Notes: generated by a model not told the origin, from the letters alone. A DNA stretch of 64,000 bases from Tubiluchus corallicola (GCA_030141605.1 JAQGDQ010000007.1:62001-126000), one strand, 5' to 3'; shown: positions 52,301 to 64,000, counted from the stretch's first letter. Program-made: numbers and translations.

Positions 52301-55300
52301 AAACTATTGGACCCTTATAAAGATGACTGCTTGTTCAAGCATGGGCACTTTTCACCTTTTAACTTAAAGATGACCATTGGTGAAGTGCCATATTGAATGA
52401 ACTTCCAAATGGCCACACAGCATGAGAGTAATCTGTACATAGGCATTGTGCATACCCACCCTGCTCGGTGATGTACACTCAGTGACCAACAGTTGTTTAC
52501 ATTAACAGACTTGCATGCTACAGCATTCCAAAAATACGTACACCTGCATGTTAACCTGAATCCAGAAATAATAACAGTAGAATTTTGAAACCGAAATTGG
52601 CACATAGCACATTTTCAATACATCGAAATATGGCCAGGATAGAACTTTATTCAAGTGTGCTCACTTATTTTTCTCATTTTCTTTCCTTGGGCATTTATTC
52701 AGACAGACCATTTTCAAGCATTTTCCCTAAAATGAATAAATATGGTTGTAAAAATGTGAAAATAAGCACACAAAGATCATCTTTATACAAAAATCATCTG
52801 TTAATCATGTAGAAAAGATTTTACAGATACAATTAGTCAGAAACAGAAGTAGGTCTCCTTTTTAAGCTGGCTTTGACAAGAAAATAGTGAAAGTTTCAGA
52901 ATTATCATAAGCACTAATGTGTGCGTACAGTGCTGTAAAGTTACAGAAGCTTGCTGGTCAATACATTAAATTTTTTCAACAAAATAGAGCAAAAAACATG
53001 GCAACAAACCAGCACTATGCTACACGTATATTAGCATTTTGGCCAGTATCTTATTAGCATTTTTTATCTTGGTGTATTTCAGTGTAACTGTTTTAACTAC
53101 AGTACATCCTTCGACAAAACATGGTTGATTATCAGTTTTTCTTCATGATTTCTGATTTGAAACTTAAATGTTTAAAAAGCTGTTATGGTTATTTTAATCA
53201 TATTCATAGTGTTTAAAGTTTGCATGTATGCTTATGTGTGATCTGTTTTTTACAGGCGCTGAAATGCAACAGCAGGGTGAATACATGTCACACATGCTTG
53301 GTTTACATGGCTTCGAAGGAAATGTCTGCAGCCGTGAGGCAGATGACAGTGAACCACTTTATTATAAGTATCAGGAACAGTTGGATCCCGTGTTGCCTAG
53401 GCCCGAGATGCCACCACGACTCGCTGCTGTTCACCATGATGACGATTCTGCCCCGCAAGATAAAGCTAGCACCAATAATGGAGCACTTGATCTTACTTTA
53501 CCAACAAAATCTTCTGCTCATATGATGTGCTTCTTATGTGGTATGGAATGCCCTAGAGAACACATCCGAGAGGTGTTTGCAGTCGCACGTGACAAGCTAT
53601 CACATGCGCCATTTTTTCCAGCGCTGTTGAAGCACAAACTGCCTGGACGCTCACTGCATGTGACGGATAATGGCAGCGTGTTTTCTTGCAAGGATTGTTA
53701 TGCACATCTGATGCAACAATGGCATTTCTATCAGGCAAATAATGTTCCCCAACATGTAAGAAAGTACCAGCTGTTGAAAGACACGACATCTACGACGGGC
53801 GATTCTATGCTTCGCTGTTTTTTATGCGGGCGTGAGCATACATCAAGTTCCACGTGTTTTATTTATAGTAAAAAACAGACAGAAGGTCATGCTTTTTTCC
53901 TCTTTTTAAAATCTCTCGTTCCAGCAACAGGTTCGATGCCATTAACAGATGAGGGTCTAGCGAGAGTGTGTCAGAATTGCCATAAATCTCTGATGAAACA
54001 GTGGAGAGAGTATGAGCAGAATTCTGTCCCAGAATCTGCCAGAACATATGAGCACCCCGTTACTGGAGTAACGTATACTGCTGCAGGTTCTGCTGATGTA
54101 ACAAATCAGTTGCTTGCTCCTCACCTGAGTGGTCTTCGTGAAATTGCATGTTACCTGTGTGCGCAGACATTTCCACGCGATACCATGAAACCAACATATG
54201 CTCGTCCACCCCATGATGCAAGTAAATACACCATGTATTTTCCTTTCATAAATTTGTTGCCACGGCCGTCGCGCGCACCAGTCATGGACAATGAGTATAA
54301 AGTGCTGTCTTGCCAAGCTTGTTATAAGTTTCTGCAAAGGCAATGGCAGCAATATGAAAATGACAGGGTGGCGTCATCACTACGCACGTATGTATTACGC
54401 CCAGTCCCTGCAGTGGCAAGTCCCATAGAAAATGCCGAAACTGGTAACCATCCAGATGCTCCCACATCAGCGCTTCGTATTCAAGTGCCCACTCCGCAGG
54501 CTAGTAATGCTTCACAGGATGTGAATGTTAATCAGCATGGACATGGGACAGGGTTGCTAATGACAGTAAATTCACACAAAAGTCCAGCTCATCAACATCC
54601 GTCAACTAGCACATTGCATAACTCATCAGTGATTAACCGACCATGTTGGAATGGTGATGTGGTGACGAATAGCTCCAGTCCTCATCAGTTGAATTTGTCT
54701 GTCACTTGTCGTGTATGTGGGGTAATCGTAGAACCGGGGACATCCATTATTCTGCGTTCACGTCCTCTTGAAGATTCTGGTGCTCAGCCAAAACCATTCT
54801 TCCCAATTCTTGAAAAGATAGATGACCTTGCAGAAGAGGTGCATTGCTGTCCCTTGTGTGCCTTCCATTTGTTAGAACAATGGAAGTGGTATGAGAATAG
54901 CACTCAGCCCGAGCACGCTGATCGATTTCACCGAAAATACAACCTTTCTGATTTTGTCTGTTACATATGTGGGGTGGCAACACGCAGGCGTAGATTACGT
55001 GCCATTTCGTTGAAGAAGTTCACGTCACTGAGTCTACGTAATCGACCGAATGGCAGCATTATACTGGATGACGGTGATACGGTAGTCGTGTGCCTGATGT
55101 GTTACGAGACTCTGCAAGATCAGTGGGAGGAATATGAGCGGATGGGTGTTCCGAATAAATTACGCAGATACAATTGGGTCGCTGCACCCCCACCGCCAGT
55201 CGAGGACGATCCTCTGGAAAATTCGGAGGTAATTATAAGATTTTTCTCTTTTTAACATTTCTATTCCTGGTATTTTTTCCAAATATTTACTGGGTAAGTG

Positions 55301-58300
55301 GTGCTCTGGTTTCAGAATTTAATTGAAATCAACTGTTTTTTAATACTTAAAATATTCCACATCCCTAGAACATTACAAAGCCAAGCTATGTTAAAAAACT
55401 ATTTCATATCAAAAAATATTCAAAACAAGTTGCATTCAGAATGGTTTGCCAGGCTTCACTTACTTCACTTTACTAGTTAACGTCATAAAGAAACAGTTAA
55501 CTGTTCGTTATGAATTTAATAACAGCAGTTAAAACAAACTTAGAAGCATGTATAATTAAAGCAGTCAGAAATTTGTTACGCAAACAGAGAATTGAGTATT
55601 TTTTAAGGAGAAGAAAACTTGGACAATTAGTGAATAATTTCTGTGGCACTTAGAGTTGCAAATGTGTGGGTCACTCAAGTTTGCTTTTCTTAGAATGCGC
55701 TTGAAAAGCAAAATGTCGAAACCAGTCATGTGGTACTGAACTTACCGCATAATCCATTTTCTCTTTCATGAACTGATGTTTTCTCATCTATAATGGTGGT
55801 CAGCCTGGCCTACTGATACATAGTGATTCACTTCCACACAAACAATAGTTATGGAAATTGCCATTATTAGCAAAAGCTTTTTATGTTACAGCAAGTAGTA
55901 AGCTCAAGTCGAAGTCATCGATAATCAGTATATTTTTTATCAATACATTGCAGTCAAAGTACCTCAAATCATTGCCTCGAGTAAGAAATACCCTTCAATA
56001 TCGAATGAATTATTAAACAAGCTCATATTTTTGTTGCAATACAAACTACATTGCAATATCAAAATCCAAGGGGCTTATGCATGGTCATTTAGACAAGGTC
56101 CCTTTTGACTTGCACTCTTTGCACAGCACAAGCCACCTGATAAAAGGGGAAAACAGCTGAAGTAACTGCAGAAGCTTACAGCTGATGCTAGTTATAGCTA
56201 CAACTCATAACTGAAGAACTGATATGGATCGTATTACTGCAGAGCGATGAGTTAAGCTTTGAGTTACTTTTTCATATTTATTTTTTAAGTGGTAATGCAA
56301 TCTATGGTAATAAGGATGTAACACAGAATGTGTACAAGGATTTATTGTGCATTCCAGACATTTCCAGAAGGACCACCAACCTGGAATCTCGTGGATGCTT
56401 CTAGAAATCCATTGTCTAAAGCAAGCAATAGTGATGCCGTCGATTCACATCACAGTCAGTCGGTTATTGGTAAGTTTGTGTTTTTTAGTAAAACTCGTCC
56501 AAAAACAAAGTGCTTGTAGAGACGCCACTGGCTTATCCATTTCAAAAAATGATAACTGTGTAAGGGAATTGATTTTGTTCAAGGTCAATGCCCACAAATT
56601 TTTCTCATTAAAACTGTTATTATAGCACAAAGAGACTGCAGAACCCCCGTCATTATAGATTAATGTGGAGGAAGAGGTAAGAGTGCTTTAATACCCAATA
56701 ATCTGTAATAATAAGATGGTACATTATGTTCATATACAACAGGCGTTATTGGAAAAGGCAACCAATAAGTTAAACCCGTTCAAGGCACAATATACACACC
56801 TGAATGGTATTATTGATTGATTGATTACTATTTATTTCAGCATAAAAATCATAAAAATTTACAATGACTAAAACTGCACTAAAATACTGACATCACTAAA
56901 TATAAAACGTGATTAAAAGCAGTTAAGATTTACAATGCCATCCATCAAGAAGTTAAGACTATATTCCATAATTCAAAAAAAAAATCGATTTAAAATACAA
57001 GTAGGCAATTTATAGGAAGATTTAATAAGTAATAGTTACTGTACAACAGGAATTGCCTCATGATGTCTCACAGTAGCTCTAGCTGTGTGGTCTAGCATAT
57101 CACACACACCCCACACCCCCATCCTACCCCCACCTGACTTTCTATCCATACGTTACTATTATAGTTAGTTTGTCATTTGTGACCAGAATAAATCAAACAG
57201 TCATTATCATAATAATAATAATAATAATCTTTACTTAAAGTCGGCTTTTTAGATAAACAGTTAACATAACTGTTGGCCGAATGCAAATAACAATTCTATA
57301 ACTACATAACAGAGACTATTATTACCCTGCTTTTACCCTAAATACCATGTGCCAGACAGAGCAACAGCAGGTACCATTTTTAAAGTATTTGGTATGACCT
57401 CACAGCAGTATCGAACTCACGACCACCCAGGCGTAAAGCAAACGCCTTACCACTAAGCTGTACCATTGCAGCAGATGAAATCTGTTAACGAGATCCATTG
57501 CAAAGGGAGTTTACTGTAATTATTTTTTATATGAGAAGTATTTATAAAACACAGTAAGTACAAAATAACATGACAGTAAGAAATGCGCTCATGCATAAGC
57601 TTCATGTTATTGCAGGCCAAGTAAAAACTAGGACAATGTTGAAGATTCCTGGTTATGATTATGATCGATCATCATTTTGTTGTTAAAAAATATAAAGTCA
57701 CAGAATTTGTGTGATTATTATTGGTCCTGTTGCAAATATATGAGATTTTTTCAGCAGCGAAGCTCTGACCACAACCAAAACCAATGTTCTTTGACATTAT
57801 CTCACTCGCAGACTTTTACAAATGAGTTTTTACAAGCATAATGAAGAAAGCAAGTTATGTACTAGCCCTTAATTGAACTACTGCCTACTATTTTGCTCTT
57901 CTAGTTTCATTTGCAAAAGGAACTAGTGCATGAACCTGAACCCACCATAGCTGCATAGAATGAAGATGTGGATTCAAAACTCAGTGAAGGAATTAATTAT
58001 TTATAATCTTAAGTTCAAAATCATTATTAGGTCGAACAGGTTGGCCATCTATAGAGGATGAATTTTGGACTGTCATGATTGCTGGGGAACACTGTAGTCT
58101 AGCGGTTGTGGTACCTGCTTTGCAAGCAGAAGAGCCCTCTTTTAAATTTAGGCTGTTTCAGCTTTCTAACATTTCCTGGTTTCCAAGTTTGGTTTAAAAT
58201 TTAATTCATTGTAAATTTGTACCATCGACAAATTAATAAAATTGTCCCGGCTTTCTGTATTAAATTGCTGAATTTATAGTTATAAATTTATATCTAAAGT

Positions 58301-61300
58301 TGTACGATAGCTTGATAAATTGTGGAACTCTAATTTCTTCAGTTAATAAAGCTCCAGATGTAGCAGTTTTGAAGTTTCCTGTAATATAGATGACAGTTAG
58401 CATAGCATTATTTGGGGAATGAAAAAGGCCTGAGTTCAAATCTTAGTGGTAGATTTTTTCAGTATTCTAATTTGTTTTGTATATATGCGTTTATTCTCAA
58501 ATATGGCAATGTTCCCCCTTAGAGAATATTTAAACTTAAGCTACAGTGAACTGGCATTTTGAGGATTCTTTGGAACTGGGTAATGGCGACAAAATTAAAA
58601 ATAGCGAATAGGAAAGAAGGGAGAGTAAAGATTAAAATGAAAAAGCCCATAGATAAAAAGACAGTCGTAATATAGACATGAGTAATAAATGCAGTGGCAA
58701 TAAAGGCAATAAAAAAATTAAACAGGTATTGTTGAAAAGACAAACGTAAAAATGTAAATAAGTAGAAAAGCTACAGTAAACAATAATATTCGTCGAATGC
58801 CAAACTCATACCTGCGACATGTGGTGGTCGAAAATCGTGTTCATGATAAGGTTATAGGCCTTTATGGGGGTACCTGTTTTGGGGCGTACCGTTAGCCTGA
58901 AAGTCCGCTCCCATGGTAAATGGATAGTCATTTGTGGCGGTGGTCAGAAATTATGTTCCCAATGAGGAGGTTATTTCGTCACAGGCTCTTGGGCTATAAG
59001 TAAATTACTTCTAAGGTAATGGATTGTAATATACATTGCGTGATTATCAAACACATTGAATCTATTTAAGTTTTAAGCAAATGGTATCATACTGAGTATT
59101 GTATTCTAATTTTGACCCATTACAAATTGACTTAATTTTTCTTCAATTTCCTTTTTCTATAATATTTGTAATAGTATTGGGGCATTATTTATTATTACTG
59201 AGGATTATACTCGAAGCATTGACTTTCCACAGCCTCACAGCCCCAGTGATCACTGCTTTAGTCTCGGATAATGCCAGATAATTTCTAAATGCAATGATAG
59301 TGCAGTATTGTAGAGTTTTATCTGTGTGACACAAACGAATTGCTTTACACATTCCCTAATCACAGCAACAGCTAGTGAAGCCCTCCTCGGGTTGAGTCAA
59401 CAGTTGTCACGCGCTCTGCGCACTGCGACTTTTTCCTGGCGATTAAAAATACATGATTATCAGCTAGCTGCAGGCAGCCCGAGTAGCATAGTCATGCTGT
59501 AATCATGGATATCCTAGGTGTTTATTGATTCATCAGATCTCTGTCTCTCTTTGTGTGTGCACCGTACCTTGTAATTTGACTAAGAAGACTTCTCTGATCA
59601 ATAAAGCTGCCACTGCACGCCGCTAGGCGTCGCCGTATCGTCCCACTGCGGTAATTTAACATAGCGTTTCTGCACACAGTAGTAGCTAGTCTGCTGCTGC
59701 CTGGTCAATAAAATATTTGTAACGGCGCGCCATTGTTATTGTGCAAAAATTATGTACAATCTGTTTCTGAACGGTGCAGCCTTAAGGCACCCGTCCGCCG
59801 TACCTGTGCAGTTCTTTAGTTATCCAGGTGAGTGATTCCACACAGGTGTTGAGGTGTGCACTAGAGCGTGACGCGTACGTGTACTACAGTTGGTAATCGT
59901 TAACAGCGTTTTTTATTTTACTCTGCGCACCGTCAGTCTTCATCTAATTCGACTTTTCTAATACGTATTCTGTTTTTGGCAAATTGCTGTAATTGTGCAC
60001 TACAACGCTTTTTATTTTACCGATTTTTTGTATAATAAATTTTTGTACGTTTTTAATTTCCAGTGGGAGCTGTATAATTATAATTCTTGTATTACTGTTG
60101 CGTTGGGGGGGGAGGGCAAAAAAAGGTTTTCTGCGGCGTGCGGACTTTGGTTAAGATGTATAAATCACTTCACTGGCAAAGGCAATTTTGCGAACGAGTA
60201 CACGTGTACATACGTATACGTTAGTGCCTTTATATCCTTGGATTCTGTAACTGCTTGTGGTATGCTGCAAAAGCAAAGACTTATCTGTCTCCTGCATACG
60301 TGCGTGTAGACTGTTTGCAAACTTTTTATAGCTGTAATATGAATGTGACTTGGTGTTAACATATGTGACAATTATAAGTCACATTTTACACCAAGTTTAG
60401 TTGTGACGATAACAGTTTTACATTGAGTTTGTGTAGCGTTCTGTGTCCTAGTGTCTCTTGGCAAAGTTGGAATATTTAATTTCGTTTGTAGTTTAATTAT
60501 TGCTGGTTTCTTTTGTTGTAAACATGATGTCCAGCACTTGTTGATGATGATGTTAGAGTATGATGTGGAATCTCAAGACTATTTATCTCAAGTGAGGATA
60601 TTTAGTGCTCTTGAACTCCACAGAAGTATTGGCAACTCTTAGGTGTTAACTTGCCAGAGTGAATTGGTGGGTTTTTTAATTGATAAACTGCTCAAAAAGA
60701 TCAACACTACAGTTATCCAGTTTTCTGGTACACATCACCTGACTAAATTATAGGAATTTTTTACGCTGTTGTGACTCTATTATTAATTGTGGTTTAGTTA
60801 AACCTAATTTACCACTTATTGAAGAACTACTGCAGCTGTTGACTGGGGACTAGATTATAGTTCTCTTTGCAGACAATCGTTAAGTCAAATTTTGTTACAG
60901 TGATGCATTCAGACAAGCTCAAGACTGGTACTTAGACATTTTACTCTCGATTAACAGGGCCGTTTGGTCACACGAACCATTAAAATTTTGTTTTATTTTA
61001 ACTTAAAATTGCTAATAAAACGGTTACTTAGAATTATTATAAGCTATAAGATTATATTTATTTCATTAAAGTGCCTCCTAATCAAATGTCCTAAGCATGT
61101 CACTAAAATTAAACTGATATCTGTAACTAATTACCATGCTGTGATAGTTTTACTGTTATGATTCTGATTACGTAATGTTTTTCCACTAGTTTTATTATTT
61201 CATTTGTAATAAATTGTTAAGTACTTATCGCATGCAGCTATGCAGTAGTATACAAGCTGCAATCCTGAGTTGTCTGACTTGTAGCTCTCCCCAAAGTTTA

Positions 61301-63114
61301 TGAATTTCAGAAAATGCAACAGCCTAACTCAGCCAGAGTATAGCCAACCCCACTGCTTATCGGTTTTACTGAAAGGTTTGTTTGCACAGGATAAGTATGT
61401 GCAGTAGCTGGGTAAGCATTGGCAGGTGATGGGAATTCAAACAGTTGTCTAAGCATGGCACGTGCCCTATAGTGACTGCTCAGTGCTCATTGTCTGGTCA
61501 ACTGCAGCTGCCAAATTAAAAGCCCAATTACTTAGTGCGTTCACTGTACCCAAGTGTACCCATGTGCTTTGGGTAGCAGTGGACACTGGCAATTGTAGTG
61601 GCCAGTAATGTAGTTTTCTGCTTTTTCATTGGCTAATAATTATATAATAATATTATAATTTATGTTATTATAATGTTATTATATTATTATAATAATATTA
61701 TAATTATTATATATTATTTAAAACTTGACATGAAGTTTTGATTTTTTTGTAACCCAGATTATTGATTTTTCTGAACAGTCTTGTTCGATTTTGTATGACT
61801 GTATGGATTAAGTTTGTTAATAATTTAAATAGTTGAACTTTTTTCTTTGTGAAAATGTGTTTCCAAATTACAACCAACAACCTAAACATTCTTCCAAAAC
61901 TGAACATGACTGTTCAGGAAAATCAGTAACCCTATCTTCATGTCCTTACTTGCAGTATTTTAAAGAAAACATTTTTAAGTGTTTTTGTGGATTTGTGTCA
62001 GATCGCAAATAAGGCCAACAGGTCTAGTGTAGAAAATCGGAATACTGCTTGCATGGTCATCATAATGTACAACCAAATGATCAATCAAATTTTATCTGCT
62101 GTGGATAAAGTATAGTGATAATGATGATGATTACTGTGTTGACACTATTGCTTGTATTGTTGCTCGATCATTTATAATCCTTTTTTAATTTATAGGTGGC
62201 TCTCCAGCTAGCAAGACTGGATCAGTTGCCATGGTGAATGCTTCCCCTCACGATGCAGATGTCAGCACCATCTCTCCGTTGGCACTAGTGTCACCCAACG
62301 CTGTAGCTGCAGCAAATGGCAGTTCAGCCATGAATGCAAGTAGAACGTCCAGTTTTGCTGCAGCACTTCGTAAACTTGCCAAGCAAGCTGTGGAACCAAC
62401 AGGTAAATGCATAAATGTTTGAATTTAAGCTGAATTTTTCATTATTTCACATAATTTCTGCATAAAGCTTTTAACGAGCCTGTCGGCAGATGGTGGTTCC
62501 CTGGCTCAGCCTGCAAGTTTAATGATTATATTGTAAAATTGTAAATTTTAGCTGTGACATCTTTTAGATAATCATCTGAGGTACAACAGAGTTTTGTGTT
62601 TGTTACCTCGATAGGTAGATTTTGAAGCCAGAAAAGTACCAATTTTAGTTTTTCATCCAATGCTAATATGTCATCATCCAATGTCATTACTATGCCAACT
62701 AAATTTTTTTACTACACAACTAAAACTCAGACCCCCACCTGCTGTGCAAGTTGTGCGGGAAACACAGCTGCGAAAAATTGCAAGAACAAATAGACAGCAC
62801 AAATACGACTGAGAATAAGGGTCAACTAGATTGAGCCATCGAATCAATAATTTCTTTTGCGACATTTTATTGGAAAAGCGTAAATGCACGTCAGTGATTT
62901 CGAACATTACATTGTTTTGTTCTAGTTATTTGTTTAACAACAGCATTGTTTTTCCATAGATACAGAAATCAGATTGCGATCTCCGGCTTCACACCAGCCA
63001 GCAACGTCACCAAGATGCCCTCCTCCACCGATGCTGGTGTCCACCAGCCGCGCCACCAGCCACACTCCACCTGCTTTAGCCTCTGCACAAACGCACAATC
63101 CGGAATCTAGAAAG
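49269..63114 (+). CDS. GSE1: GSE1-like co-repressor protein with six N-terminal Cys modules, 3'-partial
   Basis: Exons 49269-49376, 51724-52015, 53256-55228, 56358-56469, 62196-62402 and 62960-63114 join in consistent phases to at least 949 residues; the gene runs off the right edge. The identification rests on exon 5, SSFAAALRKLAKQAVEP, which I recall in vertebrate GSE1 near its N-terminus, preceded there too by a Ser/Thr/Pro-rich stretch and followed by a similar Pro/Ser segment. Vertebrate GSE1 belongs to LSD1-CoREST-HDAC co-repressor complexes. Residues about 50-770 carry six copies of a module: CxxC, about 35-45 residues containing FFP or YFPF, then CxxCY..L..QW..YE....P...R.Y. I do not know a name for it; zinc binding by the four Cys is inferred. 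ATG 49269 follows an in-frame TGA directly. Whether other exons lie in the 5.7-kb intron 4 is untested. Confidence 0.82.
49377..51723. other. GSE1-like intron 1
   Basis: AT-rich, with one DNA-transposon MITE (50429-51028) and T-rich stretches. No further coding segment recognised. Confidence 0.6.
50429..51028. mobile_element. Tigger/pogo-like MITE (600 bp)
   Basis: Begins CAGTGTTCCCTCACTTATCG and ends CGAGGGAACACTG, the reverse complement of CAGTGTTCCCTCG; subterminal GCGGGTG/CGCGG words are also inverted. The left flank is TA, the right flank AA, so the TA target duplication is probably mutated on one side. No transposase remains. Confidence 0.75.
51724..52015 (+). CDS. GSE1: GSE1-like exon 2 (module 1)
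   Basis: Acceptor TTTTTTTGTTTATAG, donor ATAG|GTAAGT, phase 1. Codes module 1: VCFVCGG, YFPFLEHH, CSLCYSFLNQQWETYE, PHQKRLYW. The internal ATG at 51745 is an alternative start. Confidence 0.85.
52016..53255. other. GSE1-like intron 2
   Basis: No gene, repeat family or RNA recognised in this 1.2-kb AT-rich intron. Confidence 0.6.
53256..55228 (+). CDS. GSE1: GSE1-like exon 3 (modules 2-6)
   Basis: A 1973-nt exon (acceptor GTTTTTTACAG, donor GAG|GTAATT). Modules start near 53526 (MCFLCGMEC), 53812 (RCFLCGRE), 54147 (ACYLCAQTF), 54706 (TCRVCGVIV) and 54957 (VCYICGVAT). Each ends with a CxxC(Y/H/A)..L..QW..Y box. A Ser/Pro/His-rich linker separates modules 4 and 5. Confidence 0.9.
55229..56357. 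other. GSE1-like intron 3
   Basis: Nothing recognised besides AT-rich sequence. Confidence 0.6.
56358..56469 (+). CDS. GSE1: GSE1-like exon 4
   Basis: 112 nt (TFPEGPPTWNLVDASRN to SQSVI), acceptor GTGCATTCCAG, donor ATTG|GTAAGT, phase 0 to phase 1. Confidence 0.75.
57202..57475 (-). mobile_element. tRNA-derived SINE with (ATT)n tail
   Basis: Read on the minus strand, it has an A box AGCTTAGTGGTAAGGCG, a CTTTACG anticodon-loop-like stretch and a B box GAGTTCGATAC. The body contains CCAAATACTTT, GGCACATGGTATTTAGGGTAAAAG and AATAGTCTCTGTTATG. The 3' end is GCCGACTTTAAGTAAAGATT, then ATT repeats (plus 57202-57228). This is the better preserved copy of the family seen at 25725-26039. Confidence 0.85.
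58085..58155 (+). mobile_element. tRNA-like SINE head (alanine-like, decayed)
   Basis: TAGTCTAGCGGTTGTGG resembles a D arm/A box; CTGC-TTTGCAA-GCAG forms an anticodon stem-loop with TGC. The B box is decayed (TTTTAAATTTA). Not an intact tRNA gene. A second B-box-like GAGTTCAAATCTTAG lies at 58432-58446. Confidence 0.45.
59590..59900 (+). promoter_or_regulatory. CpG-rich candidate internal promoter
   Basis: Dense CpG words (CACGCCGCTAGGCGTCGCCG, AACGGCGCGCC, CACCCGTCCGCCGTACC, GTGACGCGTACGTG) in a region otherwise nearly CpG-free, directly around the alternative first exon. Confidence 0.45.
59752..59827 (+). CDS. GSE1: Candidate alternative first exon of the GSE1-like gene
   Basis: ATG at 59752 codes MYNLFLNGAALRHPSAVPVQ then FFSYP and ends CCAG|GTGAGTG in phase 1, precisely the phase required by exon 5 at 62196. 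It lies in a local CpG-rich patch of an AT-rich intron. The product would lack all six Cys modules and start close to the GSE1 signature. No transcript evidence is available here. Confidence 0.5.
60349..60395 (+). repeat. Small inverted repeat
   Basis: CTTGGTGTTAACATATGTGAC can pair with GTCACATTTTACACCAAG across an 8-base loop, with a small bulge. Confidence 0.6.
61635..61722. repeat. AT-only palindromic stretch
   Basis: Nearly pure A/T with repeated TAATATTATAATTATTATA words in both orientations. Confidence 0.7.
62196..62402 (+). CDS. GSE1: GSE1-like exon 5 (GSE1 signature)
   Basis: Acceptor TTTTTTAATTTATAG, donor ACAG|GTAAAT. Codes GSPASKTGS, VSTISPLALVSP and SSFAAALRKLAKQAVEPTG, the segment that identifies the family. 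Confidence 0.9.
62960..63114 (+). CDS. GSE1: GSE1-like exon 6
   Basis: 155 nt, Pro/Ser/Thr/His-rich (DTEIRLRSPASHQPATSPRC...), acceptor TTTTTCCATAG, donor AAAG|GTGATG, phase 0 at the end. Confidence 0.75.
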
Positions 63115-64000
63115 GTGATGTACAAACCTTGACTGATTTGATTTACTCACAAATGTACAACCTATAATCTAGTCATGATTGACTTGACGTGTACTCGACT
63201 TTATTATTTTGTGAACGTGCAAACAAACATCTTTCTTATGCACTAAATGTTTATAATCACCTCACTCATAAGATGACAGACATAGTAGAGACTTGAGCAT
63301 CTGTATGTCCATCCAAGCATGTTAAAGACTCAATTTCAAAGACATTTGGGACCAAGAGCATGTCATCAACTTTGCTCATTCTATACAAGCTTCTTTTTTT
63401 GATCTTGGCTTGACTTTAAAAATTGGAACTTGTAGTGGATTTTGTGGCTCTTTCGCTATAAGGAATGTATATTATTTTACTAATAGCACTTTACATGGAC
63501 TTTAATCTTCCTTTTTTTGCCTTTAGGATATGCAAAAATATATGCAGAGATATGACTAAGTGACTATAAAATAATATAATTATTGAAAGATTTTTAAATT
63601 GCAACATGTTATAGGAAGCTCAAACCCATTACATGAAGAACAAACACTTTTGAAGGACATATTTCTTCGTAGGTTTCCTGTGTTCTTGTTTTTTCAGTAA
63701 CTGAACAACTTGTGCTTTTTTTGTTAGTGTATTTTTGAAGTAATTGTTTTTCATGTATTGTCACTCCTGTTAGGTTCAGGTACCCATCGTTCAGTCCTGT
63801 GTACACACATAGATTAAGCCTTACATGGCGTTAGAAGTTACTTTGATTGTAAGACATACAGGGTTGGATTATGACCTGTTGGTGCTCCTAGGATAAAGAG
63901 ACTCACCCACATCAGTTTTGATATTTTTTTTACTCTTAATGTATTTTAGTGACATTTACATAGCTTAAAGTAAAGTTGTTGCAAATTTTTTAAATAAGCT
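63115..64000. other. GSE1-like intron 6, to the right edge
   Basis: No convincing next exon. The acceptor-like TTTTTTTGCCTTTAG at about 63527 leads into an in-frame stop after ten codons. Confidence 0.5.

Larger units (their letters stand above)
56470..59589. other. GSE1-like intron 4, left part
   Basis: Besides the SINE at 57202-57475 and tRNA-like pieces near 58.1 and 58.4 kb, no coding sequence is recognised. Confidence 0.5.
59828..62195. other. GSE1-like intron 4, right part
   Basis: No coding segment recognised. Contains an AT palindrome-rich stretch at 61635-61722 (TAATATTATAA and complements) that could fold into long AT hairpins. Confidence 0.5.

Noticed and set aside
58085-58155. 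Possible tRNA-Ala(TGC) gene
   Set aside because: The anticodon arm looks good but the T arm/B box is decayed and the acceptor ends do not pair, so it is treated as a SINE head or pseudo-tRNA.
63527-63560. Possible next GSE1-like exon
   Set aside because: The phase-0 reading hits a stop after ten codons; the next exon is more likely beyond the window.

Overview
This is an AT-rich, intron-rich animal genome window carrying three cellular loci, all dissected by transposable elements. Spliced genes with GT-AG introns, a proteasome subunit close to its animal orthologues, a CR1-type LINE with a 2A motif, a BEL/Pao LTR element, tRNA-derived SINEs and a degenerate CCCTAA tract all point to an invertebrate metazoan. 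I cannot name the species; a lophotrochozoan or another marine invertebrate is plausible but is an inference. No rRNA, CRISPR or intact tRNA gene was seen.

Left part, minus strand (about 2.3-34.5 kb): a transglutaminase locus. Twelve exons (28275 down to 2316) join in a perfectly consistent phase chain and give 540 residues with an intact Cys-His-Asp triad; the C-terminal beta-barrels lie beyond position 1. Upstream of it (34516-31637) sits a partial tandem copy of its N-terminal exons, whose fourth exon has no 3' splice site, so it looks like a decaying duplicate. The introns hold a full-length but broken LINE with a 2A motif (about 4.7-10.03 kb), two decayed LINE copies (12.13-16.75 kb), a SINE (25.73-26.04 kb), inverted repeats and long microsatellites.

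Middle, plus strand (36.99-48.06 kb): a complete six-exon PSMD7/Rpn8 gene (327 aa). Its fifth intron carries an antisense BEL/Pao retrotransposon with nearly identical 340-bp LTRs, a GGAAG target duplication and four coding breaks. Two hAT-like MITEs lie upstream of and inside the gene.

Right part, plus strand (49.27-63.11 kb and beyond): a GSE1-like gene. Exons 2 and 3 encode six tandem Cys-rich modules (CxxC...CxxC...QWxxY) that I do not recognise; exon 5 encodes the characteristic GSE1 segment SSFAAALRKLAKQ. A CpG-rich spot at about 59.6-59.9 kb has an ATG exon with a strong donor in the phase needed for exon 5, so an internal promoter could make a short GSE1 without the modules. GSE1 is known in vertebrates as part of LSD1-CoREST-HDAC co-repressor complexes. 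Human PSMD7 and GSE1 are both on 16q, so their adjacency here may keep an old linkage.
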